NCBI GenBank assembly: GCA_963716865.1
Contig: CAVQUF010000004.1
Span: forward strand, 124,001 to 188,000
Reading direction: 5' to 3'
DNA from: AC-32 sp963716865
GTDB lineage: Bacteria > Actinomycetota > Thermoleophilia > Gaiellales > Gaiellaceae
DNA length: 64,000 bases
The first letter of the stretch is position 1. Each line of letters starts with the position of its first letter. The notes under the pieces are model-generated. The model was not told where the DNA came from. It was given only the letters and a program-made list of their open reading frames with translations, and ran no database searches. A program made the position numbers and the translations under genes. Positions 57,035-64,000 of this stretch are shown piece after piece.

Positions 57035-58913
57035 ACAATGTAGCAAGGTACGTCAGAAGCTCGTCCAGGCTTCGCGTCGACTGCTCGCCGCCGTGCTCGC
57101 GCACCGCGAGCGACTCGTCCGACTCCTTGTCGCCGTAGACGATCGCGACGGGGATCTTCTCTACCTCGGCCTCGCGGATGCGCTTGCCGACGGTCTCGTC
57201 GCGCTCGTCGACCTCGACCCGGTAGGCGCCGAGCTTCTCGGCGAGCGTGTGGGCAGCGGCGCGATGGCCCTCGCCGACCGGGATGACGCGGACCTGCACC
57301 GGCGCGAGCCAGAACGGGAACGCGCCCGCGTAGTGCTCGATCAGGATCCCGATGAAGCGCTCGAGCGAGCCGAAGAGCGCGCGGTGGATGACGTACGGCG
57401 TGTGCTCGGCGTTGTCCTCGCCCATGTACGTGAGCCCGAACCGCGCCGGCATCTGCGAGTCGAGCTGGATCGTGCCCATCTGCCAGGAGCGGCCGAGGAC
57501 GTCGGTCATGTGCAGGTCGATCTTCGGCCCGTAGAACGCGCCGTCGCCCTCGTTGACCGTGTACTCGATGCCGCGCCGCTCGAGCGCCGAGCGCAGGGCC
57601 GCTTCGGTGAAGTCCCACTCCTCGTCGGTGCCGAGCTTGTTCTCCGGCCGGGTCGAGAGCTCGAACCGCGCCTCCAGCCCGAAGAGGCCGTAGAGGTACA
57701 TCGCGTAGTCGAGGCAGCCGAAGATCTCCTCCTCGATCTGGGCGGGCGTCACGAACATGTGGGCGTCGTCCTGGGTCACGTGCTGCACCCGCAGCAGGCC
57801 GTGCAGCGTCCCGGCGCGCTCGTTCCGGTGCAGCGTCGACGCCTCCGCGTACCGCACCGGCAGGTCGCGGTAGCTGCGCAGCGCGCTGCCGAACAGGAGC
57901 ATGTGGCCGGGGCAGTTCATCGGCTTCAGGCCGAGCGTCCGGTCCTCGCCGTACGGGACGAGGAACATGTCGTCGCGGAACTTCTCCCAGTGGCCGGACG
58001 TGACCCACGTGTCCACGTCGTAGAGCAGCGGCGTCTTGACCTCGACGTAGCCGCGCTTCTGGTTCTCGCGCCGGCGGAGATCCTCGAGCTCGTTCCAGAT
58101 CACCATGCCCTTCGGATGCCAGAACGGCATTCCCGGCGCGTGCTCGGACAGATGGAAGAGGTCGAGCTCGGTCCCGAGCCGGCGATGGTCGCGGCGCTTC
58201 GCCTCCTCGAGCCGGTGGAGGTAGGCGTCGAGGTCGTCCTGGCTGAAGAACGCGGTGCCGTAGATCCGCGTCAGCTGCGGGTTGTTCTCGTCGCCGCGCC
58301 AGTACGCGCCCGCGAGGCCGGTCAGCTTGATCGCCTTGATCGGCTTCGAGTCCTGCAGGTGCGGGCCGCGGCAGAGGTCGGTGAACTCGCCCTGCGTGTA
58401 GAACGTGATCGGCCCCTCGGCAGTGTCCACCAGCTCGACCTTGTAGCTCTCGCCCAGCTCGGCGAAGTAGCGCCTCGCCTCCTCGGCGCTGACCTCCTCG
58501 CGGTTCCACGAGCGGCCCTCCTCGAGCTCGCGGCGAATCTCCTCCTCGATCCGCTCGAGGGCGTCCTCGCCGATCGGCTCCGGGAACTCGAAGTCGTAGT
58601 AGAAGCCGTTCTCGATCGGCGGCCCGATCGCGATCTTCGTGCCCGGGTAGAGGCGGCGAACGGCCTCCGCCAGTAGGTGCGCGGCCGAGTGGCGCAGCAC
58701 GTAGAGCGCGTCCGGGTCGTCCGTGTCGCGGGTGGTCAGGATCTGGATCTGCTGGCCCTCCTCGAGCGGCGCCCGCAGGTCCATGACGCTCCCGTTCGAG
58801 CGGACGAGCACGGCCTCCTGGGCCAGCTTCGGGCCGATCGACCGCGCGGCGTCGAGCCCGGTCGCGCCGTCGGGGAGCTCGAGCTCGGAGGAGTCGGGAA
58901 GGACGACCTTCAC
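57033..58913 (-). CDS. thrS: Threonyl-tRNA synthetase
   Basis: 626 residues. TGS domain at the N-terminus (VVLPDSSELELPDGATGLDAARSIG), editing domain with HSAAHLLAEAVRRLYPG and CRGPHL, class II core (PMNCPGHMLLFGS, RVQHVTQDDAHMF) and C-terminal anticodon domain (VQVRVIPVGEGHRAAA). First gene of thrS-infC-rpmI-rplT. Confidence 0.98.
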   Translation of the reverse strand: MKVVLPDSSELELPDGATGLDAARSIGPKLAQEAVLVRSNGSVMDLRAPLEEGQQIQILTTRDTDDPDALYVLRHSAAHLLAEAVRRLYPGTKIAIGPPIENGFYYDFEFPEPIGEDALERIEEEIRRELEEGRSWNREEVSAEEARRYFAELGESYKVELVDTAEGPITFYTQGEFTDLCRGPHLQDSKPIKAIKLTGLAGAYWRGDENNPQLTRIYGTAFFSQDDLDAYLHRLEEAKRRDHRRLGTELDLFHLSEHAPGMPFWHPKGMVIWNELEDLRRRENQKRGYVEVKTPLLYDVDTWVTSGHWEKFRDDMFLVPYGEDRTLGLKPMNCPGHMLLFGSALRSYRDLPVRYAEASTLHRNERAGTLHGLLRVQHVTQDDAHMFVTPAQIEEEIFGCLDYAMYLYGLFGLEARFELSTRPENKLGTDEEWDFTEAALRSALERRGIEYTVNEGDGAFYGPKIDLHMTDVLGRSWQMGTIQLDSQMPARFGLTYMGEDNAEHTPYVIHRALFGSLERFIGILIEHYAGAFPFWLAPVQVRVIPVGEGHRAAAHTLAEKLGAYRVEVDERDETVGKRIREAEVEKIPVAIVYGDKESDESLAVREHGGEQSTRSLDELLTYLATL

Positions 58914-58950
58914 GGTGGCCAGGATACGCGCCCTCGCTCGAGCGTTCGGA

Positions 58951-59718
58951 TCAGCCGGAGGTGCCGGGCCGCGCCCACACGACGATGCCGTCGCTCCAGA
59001 AGGGCAACGGTCGATTCACCAGCGCGAGCGCCCGCCGCGCCCCGTTCGCGAGGTGCGCGCGCACGCGCTCTCCCCGTCGCAGGCGCTCGGGCACGGCGCG
59101 AATCGGGCTGCGGTAGTAGGCCATGTCCTGGACCTGCCAGCCCGACTGCCCGAGGAGCGTCCGCAGCGTCTGCGGGCTGTGCCACGCGGTGTGGTCCGAG
59201 TGGACGAGCTCCGCGCCCGTGAGCGGCGCCAGGAAGTTGAGCATCCGGTAGGCGTTCGGCGTCGTGAGCACGAGCACGCCGTCCTCGACGACCAGGGGAC
59301 GCAGCGCGCGGAGGAACGGCCCCGGTGCATCCAGGTGCTCGATCAGCTCGCCGGCGACGAGCACCTCCGCCGGCTTCACTCCCGCCGCCGCAACCGACTC
59401 CTGCGACTGGACGTCCACGACGTACGCCTCGTAGCCACGCGCCCGCGCCCATTCGACACCCTCGGCCGACGAGTCGAGCCCGACGAGGCTGCTCGCGACC
59501 TCGGCGAGGCGGGCATGCAGCCAGACGCCTTCCTGCAGCTTCTGCTCCGCATACTCGTCCACGAAGCCGAGGTGGAGCACCGAGCGGCCGCGCGCCGTCT
59601 CGATCAGCGCTAGATGTCGATCGACCGGCCCGCTCCGCGGAAGTGGGTGGCGCGCCTGCAGCGGCGCGGACGAGTCGACCGACTCTGCCCGGAACGTACG
59701 CGGATCGTCCAGCCTCAA
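58951..59718 (-). CDS. Class I SAM-dependent methyltransferase
   Basis: 255 residues: RSVLHLGFVDEYAEQKL (SAM-site position), VGLDSSAEGVEWARARGYEAYVVDV, ELIEHLDAPGPFLRALRPLV and TPNAYRMLNFLAPLTG. The pattern is that of glycosyl/lipid or small-molecule methyltransferases. TTG start overlaps the next upstream gene's stop as TTGA; later starts are possible. Substrate unknown. Confidence 0.82.
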   Translation of the reverse strand: MRLDDPRTFRAESVDSSAPLQARHPLPRSGPVDRHLALIETARGRSVLHLGFVDEYAEQKLQEGVWLHARLAEVASSLVGLDSSAEGVEWARARGYEAYVVDVQSQESVAAAGVKPAEVLVAGELIEHLDAPGPFLRALRPLVVEDGVLVLTTPNAYRMLNFLAPLTGAELVHSDHTAWHSPQTLRTLLGQSGWQVQDMAYYRSPIRAVPERLRRGERVRAHLANGARRALALVNRPLPFWSDGIVVWARPGTSG

Positions 59719-60083
59719 CCCTCGCCTTCGACCGCGGCGCGCAGCTCAGACGGGCACTTGAGCCAGTACGACTCGCGGAGCCATTCGAGCGCCGCCTCGA
59801 GCGACTCCTCGTCGGTCACCGCCGCGGTGATCCAGCCGTAGCGGCCGACGTAGCTCGCCGTCCGCACGTACGGCAGCAGGTGGGCCATCTCGCGCTCCTC
59901 GGCCGTCAGCTTGACCGTCACGTTCACGGCCTCGTCCTCGATGACAGCCCAGCCGAAGACCTTGTTCTCGCCCACCTTGAAGACCGGGAAGTCGCCCCAG
60001 GGCCGGTCCTCGTAGGACTCCGGAAACGAGAGGGCGAGCTCGCGGATCTGCTCCTCGATCGTGGCCAGGCGCACGGCCGCCAT
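59715..60083 (-). CDS. MmcQ/YjbR family protein
   Basis: 122 residues: IEEQIRELALSFPESYEDRPWGDFPVFKVGENKVFGWAV, with E-x-x-x-W and F-KV motifs of the MmcQ/YjbR (CyaY-like fold, sometimes called DNA-binding) family; ends ESYWLKCPSELRAAVEGEG. Function is unsettled. ATG at 60083 with GGGGAG just upstream. Confidence 0.85.
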   Translation of the reverse strand: MAAVRLATIEEQIRELALSFPESYEDRPWGDFPVFKVGENKVFGWAVIEDEAVNVTVKLTAEEREMAHLLPYVRTASYVGRYGWITAAVTDEESLEAALEWLRESYWLKCPSELRAAVEGEG

Positions 60084-60113
60084 TCTCCCCGTTCCAGACA
60101 GGGCGGCGCGGCA

Positions 60114-60119
60114 TACACT
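60114..60119 (+). promoter_or_regulatory. -10 box (TACACT) of leaderless FIST gene
   Basis: TACACT, six nt, then the GTG at 60126; no ribosome site. Confidence 0.6.
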
Positions 60120-60125
60120 CCGGGT

Positions 60126-61301
60126 GTGAGGTCGAAGACGCTCACGTGCCGGGTCGGAGCGGGCTTGTCCATGGCGGGCGACGGCGTACGGGCCGCGCAC
60201 CGGGCCGCGCGCGACGCGCGCGACGAGCTCGGGGGCGCCGAGGTCGACCTTGCCTTCCTCTTCCTCTCCGCCGAGCACCACGAGGACGCCGAGGATGCGC
60301 TCGCGGCGGCATCGGAGCAGCTGGACGCGGCCAACCTGCTCGGATGCGTCGCCGAGGGAGTCGTCGGCCGGAACCGCGAGCTCGAGCACGGCCCCGGAGC
60401 GGCCGTCTGGGCGGCCACGCTTCCGGGGAGCCTGATCGACACCTTCCACGCGGTCGCCTTCGGCACCGACGAGGGCGTCGCTGTCGGCGGGGTGCCGCCG
60501 CTCGACGACGCCGACCTGGTCACGCTCCTGGTCGACCCGTTCAGCTTTCCCGCCTCCGGATTCCTCGCGGAGCTCACCGAGGCCGAGGGCGAGATCCCTG
60601 TCGTCGGTGGGCTCGCGACCGGCGGGGGCGGGCCCGAGGCGCAGGCGCTGTTCCTCGACGACCAGGTGCTGACCGACGGCGCGGTCGGCGCGGTGCTCCG
60701 AGGCGTCCGCGTCAGCACGGTCGTCTCCCAGGGCTGCGCGCCGGTCGGCGCCGACTCCGTGATCACGAGCGCCGACGAGAACGTCGTCTACGAGCTGGCC
60801 GGCAGGCCCGCGCTCGAGCGGCTGCAGGGCGAGCTCCGCGCGATGAGGCCCGAGCAGCAGCAGCTCGTCGCGGAGGGCGGGCTCCTCGCCGGGCTCGTGA
60901 TCGACGAGAACCGCTCCGAGTACGGGCGCGGCGACTACCTGATGCGCGGCCTGATCGACGTCGACGAGGAGTCGGGCGCGCTCACGATCGGCGAGGCCGT
61001 CCGCGTCGGCCAGACGCTCCGCTTCCACGTTCGCGACGCCCGCTCGGCGGACGACGACCTGCGCGAAGGGCTCGCCGACGCCGTCAACGGCGATCACGCG
61101 GCAGGCGCGCTGCTCTTCACCTGCAACGGCCGCGGCACGAGCATGTTCGCCGAGCCCGACCACGACGCCCAGGCCGTGGCGGACGCCCTCGGCGGGGATG
61201 CGCTCGCGGGCTTCTTCTGCGCCGGCGAGATCGGCCCGGTCGGCGGCCGGCCGTTCCTGCACGGCTTCACGGCCACGTTGGCCGTGTTTCTCGAGAGCTA
61301 G
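60126..61301 (+). CDS. FIST domain sensory protein
   Basis: 391 residues of the FIST-N/FIST-C type: LAFLFLSAEHHEDAEDAL, NLLGCVAEGVVG, VPVVGGLATGGGG-like stretch, GAVLRGVRVSTVVSQGCAPVG, then YELAGRPALERL and the C-terminal FTCNGRGTSMFAEPDHDAQ and GFFCAGEIGPVGGRPFLHGFTATL. FIST proteins are proposed small-molecule sensors, often linked to signalling kinases; none is adjacent here. Leaderless GTG start. Confidence 0.9.
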   Translation: MRSKTLTCRVGAGLSMAGDGVRAAHRAARDARDELGGAEVDLAFLFLSAEHHEDAEDALAAASEQLDAANLLGCVAEGVVGRNRELEHGPGAAVWAATLPGSLIDTFHAVAFGTDEGVAVGGVPPLDDADLVTLLVDPFSFPASGFLAELTEAEGEIPVVGGLATGGGGPEAQALFLDDQVLTDGAVGAVLRGVRVSTVVSQGCAPVGADSVITSADENVVYELAGRPALERLQGELRAMRPEQQQLVAEGGLLAGLVIDENRSEYGRGDYLMRGLIDVDEESGALTIGEAVRVGQTLRFHVRDARSADDDLREGLADAVNGDHAAGALLFTCNGRGTSMFAEPDHDAQAVADALGGDALAGFFCAGEIGPVGGRPFLHGFTATLAVFLES

Positions 61302-61306
61302 CGCGT

Positions 61307-61332
61307 CCAAATCCCTCGGACGAGGGGTTTGG
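61307..61332 (+). terminator. Hairpin after the FIST gene
   Basis: 11-bp stem CCAAATCCCTC/GAGGGGTTTGG (one G-T wobble) with a GGAC loop, five nt after the stop. No clear U-tract. Confidence 0.65.
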
Positions 61333-61422
61333 ATCCCCCGTCAGGGTCATGGCACCCCGAGCGCCGACGACTGAACCTGTGTCTGCGGTTTCAGCGGCGG
61401 CGCAAGAGGACGGGAGGAAGAC

Positions 61423-62652
61423 GTGCGAGGGGTATCGCGGCGCATCAGGGGCGAAAATGGGCAGGTATTGGTGCTGATCGCGCTGATGCTCGTGCCCTTG
61501 CTGGCGATCTCGGGCCTCGTGATCGACATCGGCTACGCGTACTTCGCGCAGCGCTCGCTGCAGGCGCAGGCGGATGCCGCCGCGCTCGCGGGCGCTCAGA
61601 ACCTCCCCGACGCGAACGCATCGGTCTCGGTCGCGCAGCAGTACGGGAGCAGCGCGGCCGGCAAGAACTTCAGGGGGAACGTGGGCAACGTCACCGAGCG
61701 CATCTCGACGAAGTGTCTGACCTCGGTGCCCGGCTGCAACCCGGTGAACGCCGTCGTGGTCGACGAGTACGCGACGACAAGCACCCTGTTCACGAAGGTG
61801 CTCGGGATCAAGTCGTTCAACATCCACGTGCGCTCGACGGCGTGCTCGCCGTGCGGCACGCAGCCGCTGGACATCATGATGGTCCTCGACCGTACGGGCT
61901 CGATGTGCCAGGACCACAACGGCAACAACGACCCGAACTGCACGGACCTGAACAACGCCAGGAACGGGATCAAGTCGTTCCTGCAGGTGATGAACCCCAA
62001 GAACGACTACGTCGGCCTTGCGGTGCTACCACCGGCGACGTCGGTCGGCAACCGGTGCGCAACACCGGCCACCGGCAACTACGACTCGACCTCGGCCGCG
62101 TACACGATCGTGCCGCTCTCGAACGACTACAGCGTCAACGGTGCGCTCAACTCGAGCTCGAGCCTGATCTCGACGCTCAACTGCATGAAGGCCGCGGGCT
62201 CGACCTCGTACGCGACCGCTATCGAGAAGGCGCAGGCCGAGCTGGACGCGCACGGCCGCGCGCATGTGAAGAAGGTGATCGTCTTCTTCTCGGACGGCGC
62301 CGCCAACACCGGGCCGAGCTACTACCCCACGAGCTCGCCGTACCGCCAGCAGCCGTGCCACCAGGGCATCACGTCCGCGAACGCCCAGAAGGCGAAGGGC
62401 ACGGCCATCTACTCGATCGGCTACGACCTGAACGCAGTGAGCGGCGGCGCGAACAAGTGCCAGGCGCAGTCATCGAGCGGACCGCTCGAGTCCCCGTCGA
62501 TCACCGCCTACCAGGCGCTGCTGGGGATCGCGTCCACGTCGGACACGTTCTACAACCAGCCCTCGGCCGGTCAGCTGACCACGATCTTCCAGCAGGTCGC
62601 GATGGACATCCAGCGCGGCGCGTCTGGCCTGATCGACAACGACGCGAGCTAG
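61423..62652 (+). CDS. TadE/TadG-like pilus-associated protein with VWA domain
   Basis: 409 residues. N-terminal RGENGQVLVLIALMLVPLLAIS (a Tad-type membrane helix, ~11-36) followed by GYAYFAQRSLQAQADAAALAGA, the classic TadG start; then a von Willebrand A domain with MIDAS-like VLDRTGSM (154-161) and VIVFFSDGAANTG. Cys pairs suggest disulfides outside the cell. In other bacteria such proteins join Tad pili or adhesion; no tad genes are in the window. Confidence 0.85.
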   Translation: MRGVSRRIRGENGQVLVLIALMLVPLLAISGLVIDIGYAYFAQRSLQAQADAAALAGAQNLPDANASVSVAQQYGSSAAGKNFRGNVGNVTERISTKCLTSVPGCNPVNAVVVDEYATTSTLFTKVLGIKSFNIHVRSTACSPCGTQPLDIMMVLDRTGSMCQDHNGNNDPNCTDLNNARNGIKSFLQVMNPKNDYVGLAVLPPATSVGNRCATPATGNYDSTSAAYTIVPLSNDYSVNGALNSSSSLISTLNCMKAAGSTSYATAIEKAQAELDAHGRAHVKKVIVFFSDGAANTGPSYYPTSSPYRQQPCHQGITSANAQKAKGTAIYSIGYDLNAVSGGANKCQAQSSSGPLESPSITAYQALLGIASTSDTFYNQPSAGQLTTIFQQVAMDIQRGASGLIDNDAS

Positions 62653-62661
62653 GCGAAGGCT

Positions 62662-62704
62662 CCGGGGCGGCGGCGCTGCTCGACGCCGCCTCGCCCCGGG
62701 TTTT
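62662..62704. terminator. Bidirectional terminator
   Basis: Long GC stem CCGGGGCGGCGGCG/CGCCGCCTCGCCCCGG with one bulge, followed by GGTTTTCTCG on plus. Between the convergent TadG-like gene and msrA. Confidence 0.85.
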
Positions 62705-62711
62705 CTCGTAC

Positions 62712-63203
62712 TTAGGCCGTCTCTGCGAGCTGCGACGTGCAGCTCGAGCGGCCCTGCTTCTCGAGGTACTGCTGGTGGTAGTCCTCGGCGGGGTAGAACG
62801 TCTGCGCCGGCTCGACCAGCGTCGCGACCGGCTTCCGGTAGCGGCCTGACGCGTCGAGCTCGGCCTTCGAGCGCTCCGCGGTGGCCCGCTGCTCGTCGTC
62901 GTGGAAGAAAACGACGGAACGGTACTGGTCGCCGATGTCCCAGCCCTGCCGGTTGAGCTGGGTCGGGTCGTGCTTGGCCCAGAACACCTCGAGCAGCTGC
63001 TCGTAGGAGACCTGCTCCGGGTCGTAGGTGACCTCGACGACCTCGGCGTGGCCCGTCGCGTGCGAGCAGACGTCCTCGTAGCTCGGGTTCTCGAGCGTGC
63101 CGCCCTCGTACCCGACCTCCGTCTTCGTCACGCCGTCGATCTGGCGGAACGCGGCCTCGACGCCCCAGAAGCAGCCGGCTCCGAACGTTGCCTTGTTCTC
63201 CAC
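62712..63203 (-). CDS. msrA: Peptide methionine (S)-S-oxide reductase
   Basis: 163 residues, GTG start sharing one base with the msrB stop; GGAGGAGGAG just upstream. Catalytic Cys11 in FGAGCFWGVEAAF, then GGTLENPSYEDVCSHATGHAE and the end YHQQYLEKQGR. Repairs oxidised Met. Confidence 0.96.
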   Translation of the reverse strand: MENKATFGAGCFWGVEAAFRQIDGVTKTEVGYEGGTLENPSYEDVCSHATGHAEVVEVTYDPEQVSYEQLLEVFWAKHDPTQLNRQGWDIGDQYRSVVFFHDDEQRATAERSKAELDASGRYRKPVATLVEPAQTFYPAEDYHQQYLEKQGRSSCTSQLAETA

Positions 63204-63595
63204 TACTCCTCCTCCAGTTTCAGTGCTGCCGAGTTGATGCAGTAGCGCTGGCCGGTCGGCGACGGGCCGTCCGGGAAGACGTGCCCGAGATGCCCACCGC
63301 AGCTCGCGCAGAGCACCTCGGTGCGCACCATCCCGTGGGTCGAGTCGACCTCCTCGCCGACCGCCTCGGCGCTCGCGGGCGCGTAGAACGCGGGCCAGCC
63401 GCAGCCCGAGTCGTACTTCGTCTCGGAGACGAACAGCTCCGCGCCGCAACCGGCGCAGCGATACGTGCCCGGCTCGAAGACGTGGTCGTACTCGCCGGTG
63501 AACGGCGCCTCGGTTCCCTTCTCCCGCAGGACGCGGTACTGCTCAGGCGTCAGCTCCGCCTGCCACTCGGTATCGGACTTCTGAATCTTCGTCAC
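63203..63595 (-). CDS. msrB: Peptide methionine (R)-S-oxide reductase
   Basis: 130 residues: zinc Cys pairs CAGCGAEL and CASCGGHLGHVF, and the catalytic Cys in RYCINSAALKL. GTG at 63595 is preceded at 7 nt by GAGACT, a possible leaderless start; longer upstream frames are not conserved. Coupled to msrA, so both Met sulfoxide isomers are repaired together. Confidence 0.95.
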   Translation of the reverse strand: MTKIQKSDTEWQAELTPEQYRVLREKGTEAPFTGEYDHVFEPGTYRCAGCGAELFVSETKYDSGCGWPAFYAPASAEAVGEEVDSTHGMVRTEVLCASCGGHLGHVFPDGPSPTGQRYCINSAALKLEEE

Positions 63596-63638
63596 GCTGA
63601 ACAGTCTCGCAGGACCGGCATTCGTTACGCGTTTGCCC

Positions 63639-63644
63639 GAGAAT
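63639..63644 (+). promoter_or_regulatory. -10-like box (GAGAAT) of the phosphotriesterase-family gene
   Basis: GAGAAT, six nt, then the GTG at 63651, matching the leaderless spacing. Confidence 0.45.
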
Positions 63645-63650
63645 GCCCGT

Positions 63651-64000
63651 GTGAGCGCCGTGGAAACCGTTCGCGGGCCCGTCGACGTGACGGAGCTGGG
63701 CCCGGCGCTGATGCACGAGCACATCTTCGTCCTCCAGCCGGAGGCGCTCCTGAACTACGGGCACGTCTGGGGGCCGGGCTACTGGGACGAGGAGGTGCGG
63801 GTCGCTGACGGAATCGCAAAGCTGCGCGCGGTTCGGGAGGCAGGCATCCGGACGCTCGTCGACCCGACCGCCCCGGGCCTCGGGCGCTACATCCCGCGCA
63901 TCCAGCGGGTGAACGCGGAGGTCGACCTCAACATCGTCGTGGCCACGGGCCTCTACGCGTTCCTCGAGCTGCCGAACTTCCTCCACTACCGCAGCCCCGA
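63651..64000 (+). CDS. Phosphotriesterase-family metal hydrolase, N-terminal part (runs off window)
   Basis: First ~116 residues of a PTE-type amidohydrolase: metal motif HEH (22-24) in LMHEHIFVL, then VREAGIRTLVDPTAPGLGR and VATGLYAF. Family members act as lactonases or phosphotriesterases; the C-terminal active-site half is outside the window. GTG start is divergent from msrB. Confidence 0.88.
   Translation, partial: MSAVETVRGPVDVTELGPALMHEHIFVLQPEALLNYGHVWGPGYWDEEVRVADGIAKLRAVREAGIRTLVDPTAPGLGRYIPRIQRVNAEVDLNIVVATGLYAFLELPNFLHYRSP

Noticed and set aside
1..64000. CRISPR arrays, insertion sequences, phage or toxin-antitoxin modules
   Set aside because: No regular spaced repeats, transposase, integrase or toxin motifs were seen. 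The phage-holin-like gene at 47861 belongs to a chromosomal family, not a prophage.
1..64000. tRNA or rRNA genes
   Set aside because: No T-arm GGTTCGANNC with matching acceptor stem was noticed by eye; a covariance scan would be needed to exclude one fully.

Overview
The window is one continuous stretch of a GC-rich (about 70 %) bacterial chromosome. Gene content points to an actinobacterium, most likely of the class Thermoleophilia (Gaiellales/Solirubrobacterales type): an actinobacterial Vms1-like release factor, a DUF4235/phage-holin-like/DUF3618 mini-operon, a TrpRS with a diverged KMSKS loop, GTG/TTG starts, tightly overlapping ATGA/GTGA/TTGA junctions, and many genes whose start codon lies 6-9 nt after a TANNNT-type -10 box (leaderless mRNAs). 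The lineage is an inference; no rRNA or tRNA gene was seen.

Layout. 1-4.9 kb: aromatic biosynthesis (tyrA-aroA-cmk, DAHP synthase) and trpS. 5-9.2 kb: two convergent secreted phosphoesterase-like proteins sharing a terminator. 9.2-16.3 kb: rluB, GYD protein, scpAB, lgt, an ECF sigma/membrane partner pair, VOC proteins. 16.3-22.3 kb: dnaE, small and secreted proteins, acVLRF1-type release factor, then a hairpin-rich gap. 22.3-33.7 kb: HhH-GPD-like protein, frameshifted aminotransferase, small ABM-like proteins, lpdA, and a galM-like/cydABDC operon in which cydA, cydD and cydC carry frameshifts while cydB is intact, followed by an MFS remnant. 33.7-42.2 kb: a six-gene carbohydrate/redox operon (NDH-2, SCP2, debranching enzyme, G6PD, GH15, GMC oxidoreductase). 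42.3-46.1 kb: 2-oxoacid dehydrogenase E1alpha-E1beta-E2 plus a GNAT; lpdA could supply E3. 46.2-49.9 kb: duplicated-domain protein, argR, envelope mini-operon, cupredoxin-like protein, cNMP-binding protein. 49.9-58.9 kb: translation block pheST, tandem methyltransferases, MOSC, SpoU methylase, thrS-infC-rpmI-rplT. 59-64 kb: methyltransferase, MmcQ/YjbR, FIST protein, TadG/VWA protein, msrBA, and the start of a phosphotriesterase-family gene.

Most genes are housekeeping. The best second-look items are divergent gene pairs that share overlapping, inverted -10 boxes (9.92, 47.38, 53.17 kb), a VOC gene that seems to start with CTG on a leaderless transcript, a 90-bp two-copy intergenic repeat, a 116-nt out-of-frame infC/rpmI overlap, and the concentration of indels between 22.9 and 33.6 kb. 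I did not find a convincing new defence or mobile system.
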